From Rhizobium sp. 007 (lineage in GTDB: Bacteria > Pseudomonadota > Alphaproteobacteria > Rhizobiales > Rhizobiaceae): DNA of 64,000 bases. Shown in pieces: positions 19,619 to 28,607 of the stretch (positions are counted from its first letter, which is position 1; every line of letters starts with the position of its first letter). Made by a program: the position numbers and the translations under genes. The notes under the pieces were generated by a model, which was not told where the DNA came from, did not search any database, and was given only the letters and a program-made list of their open reading frames with translations. Location of the stretch: assembly GCF_015353075.1 (NCBI RefSeq), contig NZ_CP064188.1:1054001-1118000 (forward strand), given 5' to 3'.

Positions 19619-19662
19619 TTGAGCGTACTTTGAGCATACTTTGATTGAGGATTGATCAAAAT
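19619..19662. repeat. Four 11-bp TTGA-phased repeats upstream of the toxin-antitoxin pair
   Basis: Four units begin with TTGA at exact 11-bp steps: TTGAGCGTACT (19619), TTGAGCATACT (19630), TTGATTGAGGA (19641) and TTGATCAAAAT (19652). The first two differ by one base. One helical turn between units suggests a cooperative binding array on one DNA face. Its place directly before the antitoxin gene suggests the antitoxin, or a toxin-antitoxin complex, binds here to autoregulate. A promoter probably overlaps it. Confidence 0.6.
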
Positions 19663-19680
19663 ATGCGAGGATTACCCATC

Positions 19681-20052
19681 ATGGCAGCCACAGGCCTCAG
19701 CAATGTCGCTGCACGCTTCGGCGATGAACATTCGTCGTTTCTATCGGCCCGGCGCGTCGCCGAGCAACTGGGCGTAACGCTCTCCGAGCTAGCCCGGCTG
19801 ATCGGGGTTGCGCGCAATACGCTGGCGGCGAAATCGGGCGCCCGCAAAGTGGATAATGCGCTGAGCAACGTCGTCCGCATCCTTGCGATGGCAAGCGAAA
19901 TGGCCGGCGACGAAAACCGTGCGGTCATATGGTTCAAGCATCAGCCGATCCCCGGTTGGGGCGGCAAGACGGCGTTTGACCTTGTCGGCGAAGGCAAGTC
20001 CGACCGGGTTCTCGCCTATCTCGAGGCCGTCCGCTCCGGCGTCTATGCCTGA
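19681..20052 (+). CDS. Xre/ParS-type antitoxin (DUF2384) of a RES-Xre module
   Basis: A protein of about 123 residues with an Xre-like helix-turn-helix region (RRVAEQLGVTLSELARLIGV then RNTLAAKSGAR) and a C-terminal toxin-binding domain with the family's GWGGKTAFDLVGEGKSDRV pattern, near the usual NPxLGGxTPxxLL.tG. The start at 19681 is favoured because GAGGA lies nine bases before it. ATG 19663 would add six residues but has a poorly spaced site. Its stop overlaps the toxin start by eight bases. The antitoxin neutralises the toxin and probably represses the operon through the repeats upstream. Confidence 0.85.
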   Translation: MAATGLSNVAARFGDEHSSFLSARRVAEQLGVTLSELARLIGVARNTLAAKSGARKVDNALSNVVRILAMASEMAGDENRAVIWFKHQPIPGWGGKTAFDLVGEGKSDRVLAYLEAVRSGVYA

Positions 20053-20551
20053 GACCGTCGTGCATCTATGGCGCGCCTTCGTTCCACGATGGGCCCATGC
20101 GCCGCTTTCTGGGGAGGGCGCCAGCCGTTTTGGTGGCCGGTGGAATCGGGTGGGTGCCCCGACCATCTATGCGGCCTGCGAGCTGTCCACGGCCTGGGCC
20201 GAATATAACCAGGGCTTTGTTCAGCACCCGGCGATGATCGTGCAATTGGAACTCAAAGGGGCGCGCCTCGCGGACACGACCGACCAGATGCTTCTTCGAA
20301 AGTTTGACGTTACTGCGGATATCCATCGTTGCGAATGGCGGATGCTGATGGATGAAAGCAAGGTGCCGGCAACCCACCACCTGCGCGAACGTCTGATTGC
20401 ATCGCGATATCATGGCGCGATCTATCCATCTTTCATGTCGCTCGGCGGCACATGCGTCGCGCTGTGGGAATGGAATATGCCGGGTGCACCGGAGCTTCGC
20501 GCAATCGATCCAGAGGGTCGACTGCCCAAATCACCGGCCTCCTGGTTGTAG
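20045..20551 (+). CDS. RES-domain toxin (NAD-depleting)
   Basis: A 168-residue RES-domain protein. Characterised members of RES-Xre modules break down NAD+ and stop growth unless bound by the antitoxin. The arginine of FGGRWNRVG, the acidic region YAACELSTAWAE and a late serine-containing segment (YPSFMSLGG) match the conserved Arg-Glu-Ser pattern that names the family; I place the serine less surely. The ATG lies inside the end of the antitoxin gene, typical of coupled expression. It follows the leucine operon but has no metabolic link to it. Confidence 0.88.
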   Translation: MPETVVHLWRAFVPRWAHAPLSGEGASRFGGRWNRVGAPTIYAACELSTAWAEYNQGFVQHPAMIVQLELKGARLADTTDQMLLRKFDVTADIHRCEWRMLMDESKVPATHHLRERLIASRYHGAIYPSFMSLGGTCVALWEWNMPGAPELRAIDPEGRLPKSPASWL

Positions 20552-20879
20552 ATTACGGACGCGTCGAGAACATCGCGATGGAATTGTCCAATTATAGCAT
20601 TCCGGAAGTTTATGAGCGCTCTTCGAGAGCAATGAACGGTTGCTTAAGTAGCTGGTGTCGGCGCATCTGTCGTTCAAAGTAGCAGATGTCTGGCTCGCGA
20701 AGCTAGAAACGGGGAGGATGCGGGAACCCCTACTGCCATCACTGATCTGGACGCTGCCAATGCTGGCTGGCGTCCACTGGAGTACTCGCTTCCTGGCGCT
20801 CAGCGAAGTGGAGGCGGCGCAAGGCTTGGAGCAATAGCGCTCCGCATCCGGTTGAATGCAGAGCGCATGATATTCGGCG
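20552..20879. other. Intergenic region between RES toxin and HtrA gene
   Basis: About 330 bases with no gene I can support. A 60-residue open frame on the plus strand (20655-20837) lacks a ribosome site and family resemblance. Both flanking genes point into this region, so it should hold the end of both transcripts, but no clear terminator hairpin was seen. Confidence 0.4.
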
Positions 20880-22376
20880 TCAAGCCGCTGCGAAAGGTAC
20901 CGCTACGAAGATCCTATTGCCACCACGTTCGACAAGCAGCAGCACCGACTTGCGGCCGGATCTTGCAGCATTGGCGACGGCGTTCTTCACATCGCCTGCA
21001 TTATGTACGGTCTTGTCGTTGACCGAGACGATGACATCGCCCGTCTGAACGCCTGCTTCGGCGGCCGGCTTGTCCGGATTGACACTGGCGACGACCGCGC
21101 CCGTGACGCCTCTGGCCAGGTTAAGTTCCTCCCGGGTATCCGGCGTCAGATCGGCAAGAGCAATTCCGATGCCCGGACCGGTCTGTGTCCTGCCGCTGCT
21201 TTCTTCGGCTGCTGCCTGCTTCTCGCCGGTGCCGTTGCCGCCGATGGTGACGGTGAGATCGGTGCTCTGGCCGCCGCGCCAGACGGTGAGCGTTTCTCTG
21301 GCGCCCGGCGACATGTCGGCGACGAGACGCGAGAGGCCTTTCGGCGTCTTTACGGTCTCGCTGCCTAAGGCGGTGATGATATCGCCCGTCTTGACACCGG
21401 CGCGTGCGGCAGGGGTTCCCCCGGTGACGGCTGCAACGAGCGCACCCTGCGAGGCATTGAGCCCAACGGCATCTGCAACATCCTTGGTAACTGCCTGGAT
21501 CTGCACGCCGAGATAGCCATGCTCGATCGAACCGTCCTTCTGAAGCTTGGCGACGATCGCCTTGGCCTCATCGGACGGAATGGCAAAACCGACGCCGACA
21601 CTGCCACCGTTTGGTGAATAGATCGCCGTGTTGATGCCGACGACATTGCCGCCGTGATCGACGAGCGGACCGCCGGAATTGCCGTGATTGATCGGCGCGT
21701 CGATCTGGATGAAGTCGTCGTAGGGACCACTGTGCAGATCGCGGCCGCGGGCCGACACGATACCGGCTGTGACTGTCGTGCCGATGCCGAAAGGATTGCC
21801 GATGGCCAGGATCTGATCACCAAGCTTCAGCGTGTCAGAATCGCCCCAGGCGATCGTTGCAAGTGGCTTCGGAGCTTCAATCTTCAAGACGGCGATATCA
21901 GACTTAGGATCGGCACCGATCAGCTTGGCCGGGATTTCCGTTCCGTCATCAAGGGTCACCTTGATGCCCAAAGCATTGTCGATCACATGATTGTTGGTGA
22001 CGATGACGCCATCGGAGCTGATGATGAAGCCGGATCCGAGCGCCATGGCGCGCTCATCGTGCTGATGCTGCGGCACCTGCTTCGGAAATGGTATGCCTTG
22101 CTGTTCGAAGAACTGCCGGAATTGCTCGTCCATCGGCGATTGGTCGTCGTCGGCGCTGGCGTCGGCCTTCATCGTTGTGGTGATAGTGACGACGGCAGGC
22201 TTGTCGGCATCGACGACCGAGGCGAAAGAGCCGCTGGAGGAAAGCGCGCCGTTGGTTTTCGCCGGAGCGGCGGCGGCATTGGATGCGTTGATGGCAAACG
22301 GCACGACGGCAGTGCCGGCGATAAATGCTGCGCCGATCAGCGCTGCGGTGCGATGCTTGGAGAGGATCGGTAACAT
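20880..22376 (-). CDS. Do/DegP-like periplasmic serine protease
   Basis: A 498-residue HtrA-family protease and chaperone that handles misfolded envelope proteins. The start at 22376 gives a signal-peptide-like N-terminus (MLPILSKHRTAALIGAAFIA). The trypsin-like domain shows the triad His in TNNHVID (about 130), Asp in KSDIAVLK (about 160) and Ser in HGNSGGPLV (about 234). Two PDZ domains follow, the first starting near GYLGVQIQ and the second near LNLARGVTGAVV. A glutamine- and histidine-rich loop (QHQHDERAM) precedes the protease core. It is monocistronic; regulators were not seen. Rhizobia usually have several paralogues. Confidence 0.95.
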   Translation of the reverse strand: MLPILSKHRTAALIGAAFIAGTAVVPFAINASNAAAAPAKTNGALSSSGSFASVVDADKPAVVTITTTMKADASADDDQSPMDEQFRQFFEQQGIPFPKQVPQHQHDERAMALGSGFIISSDGVIVTNNHVIDNALGIKVTLDDGTEIPAKLIGADPKSDIAVLKIEAPKPLATIAWGDSDTLKLGDQILAIGNPFGIGTTVTAGIVSARGRDLHSGPYDDFIQIDAPINHGNSGGPLVDHGGNVVGINTAIYSPNGGSVGVGFAIPSDEAKAIVAKLQKDGSIEHGYLGVQIQAVTKDVADAVGLNASQGALVAAVTGGTPAARAGVKTGDIITALGSETVKTPKGLSRLVADMSPGARETLTVWRGGQSTDLTVTIGGNGTGEKQAAAEESSGRTQTGPGIGIALADLTPDTREELNLARGVTGAVVASVNPDKPAAEAGVQTGDVIVSVNDKTVHNAGDVKNAVANAARSGRKSVLLLVERGGNRIFVAVPFAAA

Positions 22377-22685
22377 GGTGACAGGTCCCTTGCGAAAATA
22401 CTGCATGGCGGCGTCTTGGTTCCATGCCGGGGAACGCGGGCGTCGGGTGAACGTGGCGCCAATCCTTTGGCCTCCAGAGGACAATCATCGAAACTGTAGC
22501 GAATGCTGCCGGTTTCAAGAAATGGCGTCTTGGAGAGATATGCTCTGGTCAAGCCGCATTTACAAATTAAATGTTCATTACGGTTTCATTGCAAAAATGT
22601 AAGAATTACAGATGGTTAATGTTCGTGCACCCTATGCGGACATCGGGGGGCGAAGCGGCCGATCTTCGTCGGTAATCACACGACG
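22377..22685. other. Intergenic region upstream of the HtrA gene
   Basis: About 310 bases. The part between 22540 and 22620 is AT-rich and probably carries the htrA promoter. No convincing gene, palindrome or terminator was recognised. Confidence 0.4.
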
Positions 22686-24098
22686 CTATCGGACCGCTTT
22701 CAGTTTTTTTGCAAGTTCGGCTGCGATGAAGACAGCATGTTCGGTTACCTGCGGCAGTCCCATCAGTTCACCGAAGGTGCCGCGCGCCAGCGGACCCGAG
22801 ATCAGCAATGACGAATTCGCCAGACCATCCGTTGCGACCGCTTCTGAGCTCTCGTTGCAGGCGATGCCGAGGCCGCTCGGATCGAGCTTCAGATGACCGC
22901 CCTGGTTGAGCTCATGCAGCCATATCTGGCTTTGGAGAATGCTGCCATGGGCAGGACCGGTGGTCACGACCACAGCATCGAAGCGTTTCTCCACGCGCTC
23001 GCCGCTTCGCCTGAACAGAAGTACGTCGATCGCCGCTCCGTCGGTTTTGGCACCGGCAACGGAAGCGGCAAGGACCTCGAGGCGTCCTTCAACGATCGCC
23101 CGGTCCAGCACCTCTTCGACCTGCGGTGCGATGCGGAAGCGATGGACGTCCCAATAAGGCCGCAAATGGCGGACGATGCGCCGCCGCTCGGCAACAGGCA
23201 GATTGCGCCAGATTTCATGGCCGTTGCTGCGGACCTGATCGATGACTGCATGCCAGCTTTCGCCGATTTCAGCCGCCCCCGCGATCGTCTTTCGAACGTT
23301 CCGGAGGAGTGCTGCAGCGCTTGTAGCCGGCTCGGAAAGGAAGTCGCCGAAGGGCTCCTGCGGGCATGGTGGGTGGCCGCGCGAACGAAGCCCGCGGCGG
23401 GAAATCGAAGTGATCGGTCCATGATGCCCGCTGCGTGTCAGCGACGCGACGATATCGGCGGATGTCAAGCCGTTGCCGACAATGAGGACCCGATCGTCCG
23501 GACGAATGGCATCGAGCGAGCCGGGGCGCATCGGATCGGCAACAAAGCGCGGGTGGCCGGCCAATGCGGCGGAGAGGCTGCGCGGTGCTGAGGGCGCTGG
23601 ATGGCTGGTGGCGATCACGAGGAAATCCGCGCGTGTCTCATCGCCGTTGCTGTCGGTGATCAACCATTCCTTTGGACCGGGTAACACCCTTCTTACGAGC
23701 GTCCTCTTATGCTCGACCTCACCGTTTTCAAGATATGGGCGCAGTCTCGCAGCGACATAGGCGCCGAAGAGCCGGCGTTGCGGGAAGAGATTGCCATTCG
23801 GCCATAACGCTTCCGGATCGTCCGCGACGCCATCGCTGTCGGCAATCCAATCAAGAAAATCCTCCGGTTCATCGGGAAGCAGGCTCATACGGGCTGCCGG
23901 AACATTGATGCGGTGGGAAGGGTCGTTCGTATCATAGGCAAGCCCGCGGCCCAATTCGCGGCGCGGCTCAAAGACGATGACGCGTGGCAGCTCGTGCATT
24001 GTCCTTGCGAGATGAAAGGCTACACCCGCACCGGAAACGCCGCCGCCAACGATGGCAATGGCGGGTCTTTTGACGCTGTCCGTTTCGTTTTTCGTCAC
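22686..24098 (-). CDS. FAD/NAD(P)-binding protein (HcaD-like N-terminal domain)
   Basis: A 470-residue flavoprotein. The N-terminus has a dinucleotide fold (AIVGGGVSGAGVAFHLAR) followed by VFEPRRELGRGLAYDT...HRINVPAARMSLLPD, the hallmark of the NAD_binding_9 group of uncharacterised FAD-dependent oxidoreductases. A second Gly-rich stretch (RVLIVGNGLTSADIVASL) is the NAD(P) site, and a C-terminal stretch GPLARGTFGELMGLPQV is typical of these proteins. It is probably cytoplasmic. The substrate is unknown; members are sometimes near siderophore or amino-acid genes, but no such partner is here. Confidence 0.82.
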   Translation of the reverse strand: MTKNETDSVKRPAIAIVGGGVSGAGVAFHLARTMHELPRVIVFEPRRELGRGLAYDTNDPSHRINVPAARMSLLPDEPEDFLDWIADSDGVADDPEALWPNGNLFPQRRLFGAYVAARLRPYLENGEVEHKRTLVRRVLPGPKEWLITDSNGDETRADFLVIATSHPAPSAPRSLSAALAGHPRFVADPMRPGSLDAIRPDDRVLIVGNGLTSADIVASLTRSGHHGPITSISRRGLRSRGHPPCPQEPFGDFLSEPATSAAALLRNVRKTIAGAAEIGESWHAVIDQVRSNGHEIWRNLPVAERRRIVRHLRPYWDVHRFRIAPQVEEVLDRAIVEGRLEVLAASVAGAKTDGAAIDVLLFRRSGERVEKRFDAVVVTTGPAHGSILQSQIWLHELNQGGHLKLDPSGLGIACNESSEAVATDGLANSSLLISGPLARGTFGELMGLPQVTEHAVFIAAELAKKLKAVR

Positions 24099-24334
24099 CG
24101 CTGCTGATCCAACTGGGTTCGAGATTTGGGAGGAGCTTGACGCATCTTTGAGGCTCGGCCTAGCCGATATTTGGCGCGGTCGCAGTAAATTAATCTATAA
24201 GATTTATGGAGATCAATCAGAACCTGCAGCTGCAACCACCGAGACTGGTTGAAAGTCATTTCGGCAATCGACAACCTCGAAGCTCGCAAATGAAACCCTT
24301 TAGGTCCTCGGAGGTATGCACCAGAAGAGAAGCG

Positions 24335-25957
24335 CTAGGGTGCCGGCTGGATGATGTGCTGCGCGAGGCGAATGGCAAGGGCCATTGCTGTCAATGTTGG
24401 GTTGGCTTGGCTCGACGTCGGAAAGACAGAAGAACTCGCAATATATGCGTTAGAAAGATCGAAGACCTTCAAGTTCCCGTCGACGACGGCGTCGTTGCGG
24501 TTCGTTCCCATCCGTGTCAGCCCAATCTGATGCGTGCCATGGCGGATACGCGTAGCGATGGCACTTGCAAGCGTATCGTCATTACGATTCAGATCGAGTT
24601 CACCCAAGCAATTTTTTTCAAGCCAGTCATTCAGGAGACGATGGGTGCGAACGAGTGCACGGATATTTTCGTCAGGCACGCGCATGTCGATCGTTAGCCG
24701 CGGCACGAAGAAAGCATCGACACTGTCAGACAAGCGCACGTGGCTTTGCCTGTCTGGGAAATGTTCGGCATGGAAAGCAAGCCTGTACGTCCGACGGCTG
24801 TTATTGACGAAGAAGCCAGGCTTCCTGGCGCTTCGCCCGTAGCGATTGCGCAGATAGCCTGGTAGGTGCCTGACAATCTCGGTCGGGTTAGCGGCGAGGT
24901 TCTTGAGATGGCCGGCGATTGCATCAAGACGGCTTGCATGATGCCGGCGGATGACTTCAGGCGTGAGGTACCGACCGAGTGGACGAAAGCTCAAGGCAAG
25001 GTAAGCGGCGGACAAAAAGGCGCTTTCATGCTGCGGATCTGAAAGGGCCGGCACGTCGGGCCAGAACGCCACATTCGGCAAATGATGCTGGTTGATTAGC
25101 GTATCGCTCGGCACGATGCGTCTGCGCACATATGCGCCTGTTTCGTCCCGGCGGAAGTCGAAAAGTGCCTCGGCCGGTCTGTTCGAAAATCTGAGCGCAG
25201 CAACATGCCCGAAAAGATGGCCCATGTAATAACGGCCGAGCGCTCCATGGGGTCCGCCAAACATCAGCGGGTGACGCCGCTGGATGTTGAGCAGAAGTCT
25301 CGCCGCTTCCAGTCCCCCTGAGGCAAGAACCACGCGTCTGCATGAAATGCGATAGGCAAGACCGTTTTTGTGACGGGCCACGACATGGCTGACGCTGCTA
25401 TTTTCCGTCAGGACCAGATCCACGACGGTGGTGTTCAGCAGGATTGTCAGTCCCCTATCCTCGCTGAATTGCTGAAGGCTCGCGCGAAACAGCTTCGGAT
25501 CACGACTGTAACGTTCAAGGTGCGTTAGTTCGAAACTGGCGTCTACCGACGCAAGTGGCACCTTATCGACGAAACCCTGGCCGCAGTTGGCGTATTCAAC
25601 GGCACGGTCGTAGAACGGCCGTATCTCGTCATAGGAAATAGGCCACCGCCCATCGGGAAATCGATCTTCAAAGTCGATCGGATCAAAGGGAAGGCATCGC
25701 CCAGTCCAAAGGTTGCTTGTTCCGCCGAATTGACGCGAGACGCAGATGCGTACGTCGTCGTGGGTGGCGGGCTGCAGGATCAAGGCGCCGGCGAGTTCGT
25801 TCGAAGCCGCAGATGGGTCTAACCCGCCCGACTCAACAACGAGCACGCGCTTGTCGGCCTGTCGAAGCTCTTTGGCAAGGGTGAGGCCGACGGGTCCGGA
25901 TCCGACGATGAGGACATCGGTGTCACCTGGCATGTCATCAATACGCCCTGAAATCAT
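24335..25957 (-). CDS. GMC-family oxidoreductase
   Basis: A 540-residue FAD-dependent oxidoreductase of the glucose-methanol-choline type. The N-terminal FAD fold is DVLIVGSGPVGLTLAKELR, followed by VVESGG. FGGTSNLWTGRC marks the flavin-contact loop typical of this branch, and the C-terminus has GTHQIGLTRMG (active-site His region) and SSVFPTSSQANPTLTAMALA. A start at about residue 9 (MPGDTDVL) is equally possible. Such enzymes are often found beside polysaccharide clusters, where they may oxidise a sugar hydroxyl. This one lies 2 kb from exoX. Its substrate is unknown. Confidence 0.85.
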   Translation of the reverse strand: MISGRIDDMPGDTDVLIVGSGPVGLTLAKELRQADKRVLVVESGGLDPSAASNELAGALILQPATHDDVRICVSRQFGGTSNLWTGRCLPFDPIDFEDRFPDGRWPISYDEIRPFYDRAVEYANCGQGFVDKVPLASVDASFELTHLERYSRDPKLFRASLQQFSEDRGLTILLNTTVVDLVLTENSSVSHVVARHKNGLAYRISCRRVVLASGGLEAARLLLNIQRRHPLMFGGPHGALGRYYMGHLFGHVAALRFSNRPAEALFDFRRDETGAYVRRRIVPSDTLINQHHLPNVAFWPDVPALSDPQHESAFLSAAYLALSFRPLGRYLTPEVIRRHHASRLDAIAGHLKNLAANPTEIVRHLPGYLRNRYGRSARKPGFFVNNSRRTYRLAFHAEHFPDRQSHVRLSDSVDAFFVPRLTIDMRVPDENIRALVRTHRLLNDWLEKNCLGELDLNRNDDTLASAIATRIRHGTHQIGLTRMGTNRNDAVVDGNLKVFDLSNAYIASSSVFPTSSQANPTLTAMALAIRLAQHIIQPAP

Positions 25958-26579
25958 TGCGGCCCCGTCACAATGTTAGCTATGATGCGATATGTTGCAA
26001 TGCATTCAATGCAAAAGAGTATGCGGGCGTGGGGTTCAAGACGATTTCTGGATTAAAAAATCCCAATGACTCTCACGAAAGAAGCGGCATCATGGTTTTG
26101 AAGTTCTTGCAATATTTATTTACTATCATAAGTTAGAAATAGTGTTCAATCACGTTATGTATATGGAAAAATGTATCATTTGTGATGTGTTCGAAATGGG
26201 TATTTAATCAATATTCTCTGCGATCATTACGTGTAACAAAAGTGGCTTACTAGCATAAATTTATAATACTGACGACAGTGTACTCAAAAGCTTTAACTCG
26301 ATACGATGCCTCGGAAGGATCGGATTCCGATCTTTATTAATTCCAGCATTGCCGAGGCACGTGCAGTGGCACTGTGCGAGAAGACGTCGATTGCGGATTA
26401 TGCCGGCTGCAAGGAAAGCTCGGATACGCGACCTTGGCGTACCTTGCCCATGTGATGGCTTTCGTGGTTGCTCGCCTTACTCTCTAGGCCCGCACGTCGG
26501 GTGGAGGAGATCCCGCTCCCTCCGCGCACTAAACACGGCCGCGTGTAGCTTTTTCAGGCAGATAGAGCACGAGAACCGC
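25958..26579. other. Long intergenic region, AT-rich then GC-rich
   Basis: About 620 bases. The first part (about 26040-26330) is clearly AT-richer than its surroundings and probably contains the GMC gene promoter. The second part (about 26340-26460) carries a short open frame reading INSSIAEARAVALCEKTSIA and onward to RPWRTLPM and a stop. It looks protein-like but matches nothing I know and has no start site. It may be a decayed gene. Confidence 0.35.
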
Positions 26580-27725
26580 TTATCGATCAGAGTGGGGTGC
26601 TTCTTTGTCGCTTGCAACTCCAAGTGCGACCACAACCATATCCGCAATCGCAAGCGATCCTGTCAGACCGGGGCTCTCGATCCCGAACAGATTGACCAAA
26701 CCTTTGACGCCGTGCAGCTGCGGCCCGTCGATGCGGAAGTCCGGCATCGGCATGGTTGCGTCGTGAAGCTTTGGCCGTATCCCGGCATAATCCGGTTGCA
26801 AGGCGCCGTCACGCAAACCTGGCCAATAGCGGCGGATCGCGTCATAAAACTGTTCCGCGCGCGAGGCAGCAACATCGAGCGAATGATTCTCATCGACCCA
26901 TTCGACATCAGGCCCGAAACGGCAGCGCCCGTTGAGGTCGAGTGTTGCGTGGACTCCAAGGCCGGCATGGTCGGGCATTGGATAGATGAGGTGCGAAAAG
27001 GGTTGGCGTCCGGAAAGCGCGAAGTAGTTGCCCTTGGCGTACCACTGTGGCGGCACCATCTTGGGGGAAAGCCCCGCTGTTCTTGCCGCAAGGCCGGGGG
27101 CGCCGTGGCCGGCGGCATTGACTACGAAGCTGGCCTCAATTTCGGTGGGTTCCGCTCCGCCCGTGGTCAGGCCGATCCGCGCACCACCGCACCTGATTGC
27201 CATAGCCGGCGTGTGGAAGGCGAGCATGCCGCCGGCGGCCTCGAAATCCTCGCGCAGCGCCTGCATGTAGCCGTGACTGTCGATGATGCCCGTCGATGGC
27301 GAGAGCAGCGCGCCGGCGCAGTGCAGCTCCGGTTCGAGGTCGGCGACGTCGCTCGGTGTGAGCGGAACGACATCGAAAACGGCGTTGCGTTTGGCTGCCG
27401 CAGCGATCGCTTCAAGCTTGGGTAATTCCTCGGGGCTTGCGGCAAGCAGGATCTTGCCTACCCGTCGCGCATCCACGCCGCGGCGGGTACAGTAGTTGTA
27501 AAGCGCTGCCCGGCCCTCGACGCAGACCGTCGCCTTCAGCGAACCCTGCGGGTAATAAAGACCGGCGTGGATAACTTCCGAGTTCCTGGATGAGGTTTCT
27601 GTGCCGATTGCATTGGCGCGCTCGAGAATGATGGTTTCAAGGCCGCAAAGCGCGAGCTTGCGGGCAACCGCCAGACCGATGACGCCTGCGCCAACGACAA
27701 TGGCGTCGACAAACAATCTGCTCAT
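26580..27725 (-). CDS. FAD-dependent oxidoreductase, LhgO/DAO-like
   Basis: A 381-residue FAD oxidoreductase of the D-amino-acid-oxidase fold. DAIVVGAGVIGLAVARKLA is the FAD site. SSRNSEVIHAGLYYPQGSLKA is the stretch typical of L-2-hydroxyglutarate oxidase-type proteins, and the C-terminus has PDYAGIRPKL and NLFGIESPGLTGSLAIA. By family it would oxidise L-2-hydroxyglutarate or a similar 2-hydroxy acid and pass electrons to the quinone pool. It stands alone between the AT-rich gap and exoX. Substrate assignment is by resemblance only. Confidence 0.85.
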   Translation of the reverse strand: MSRLFVDAIVVGAGVIGLAVARKLALCGLETIILERANAIGTETSSRNSEVIHAGLYYPQGSLKATVCVEGRAALYNYCTRRGVDARRVGKILLAASPEELPKLEAIAAAAKRNAVFDVVPLTPSDVADLEPELHCAGALLSPSTGIIDSHGYMQALREDFEAAGGMLAFHTPAMAIRCGGARIGLTTGGAEPTEIEASFVVNAAGHGAPGLAARTAGLSPKMVPPQWYAKGNYFALSGRQPFSHLIYPMPDHAGLGVHATLDLNGRCRFGPDVEWVDENHSLDVAASRAEQFYDAIRRYWPGLRDGALQPDYAGIRPKLHDATMPMPDFRIDGPQLHGVKGLVNLFGIESPGLTGSLAIADMVVVALGVASDKEAPHSDR

Positions 27726-27911
27726 CCGGCTTTCATCTCACCAACCGCCGCCACGCATGAACTAACGCTCCTTCATCTGACCTCTGAGCAGCGAAGTCAA
27801 TTCTGCAGCGTGCAAAGCGGCGCAGATTTTCATCACGCGAGAGCCGATGACACCTCGCCTCTCGACCAATCTGAACAGCCATATTTGGGGCTGCTCGGAA
27901 GGATCGTGACC

Positions 27912-28148
27912 TCATCGGGATCGGGGACCGACCGCCTGGCTCGAAATATCAAGAGCGCGAGAAGGCCTGGACACGTCCTCGTGCCAGACCAGAAACAGGA
28001 CCCCGAGAAAATACCCGCTCTGGATCAGGACAGCGCATAAAAGACTATCGGCAAACGCACTGAGGACGGACCCTTGCATCCACAATATCGCGCAAAAGAA
28101 AGCGATGAGCACGGCGGCCATCGAAACAAACACCCTGGGTGCGTACAT
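27912..28148 (-). CDS. exoX: Exopolysaccharide production repressor, ExoX type
   Basis: A 78-residue small inner-membrane protein that by family lowers exopolysaccharide output by acting on the priming transferase ExoY after translation. The start at 28148 is chosen because GGAGGGGAG precedes it and the family begins MYAPRVFVSM. A longer frame upstream has no site. Two membrane segments (FVSMAAVLIAFFCAILWM and LLCAVLIQSGYFLGVLFLVW) are separated by a short loop. It is divergent from a degenerate exoY paralogue and 9 kb from the true exoY. An imperfect hairpin (27873-27896) follows the stop. Confidence 0.88.
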   Translation of the reverse strand: MYAPRVFVSMAAVLIAFFCAILWMQGSVLSAFADSLLCAVLIQSGYFLGVLFLVWHEDVSRPSRALDISSQAVGPRSR

Positions 28149-28607
28149 GAACTCCCCTCCGGCCTCACGACGCACACTCTGATCTGGGACCTTCTTCCAT
28201 CGTCCCGCAATACTTCGCATAATCAGAGATAACTGAGTTCTTTGTTGCAGTGTTTCCATGCTTAATGCGTCGCCGGAAACCTTCAACAGACAAGATGTCA
28301 AAAAGATGTCATCGTTAAAAAGTCATTAAACACGATTTTTCATGACGACCTTTGCGATAAATGGCGAAAAGCTGTCAGTAACCGGAAAGATAGAAGCTCA
28401 TAAAATATAAGATAGTGAATCATCAGCAAAAATCAGAAGTCTATGCGCCAGATGAATGTGCTCGTGCAAATCGATCGTGACGTAACGCTACCTACAGTAA
28501 CGTAGGGTATTCCAGGACGTAGTTCATGCTTTCGAGGTATACATAAGATTCTGCTTGAAAATACTAATCAATACGATTTAAATGGCCAACGCTGTGGAGG
28601 CCTCAAA
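28149..28607. promoter_or_regulatory. Divergent promoter region between exoX and the exoY-like gene
   Basis: About 460 bases, AT-rich from 28300 to 28420 and again near 28540-28590. It must carry promoters for both divergent genes. A direct repeat AGATGTCA occurs twice within 20 bases (near 28292 and 28303). A small inverted repeat CCTAC/GTAGG lies near 28490-28507. No known regulator box was recognised. Confidence 0.45.

Noticed and set aside
26349..27425. Plus-strand open frame of 358 residues
   Set aside because: Mostly antisense to the FAD oxidoreductase; the non-overlapping part has no start site.
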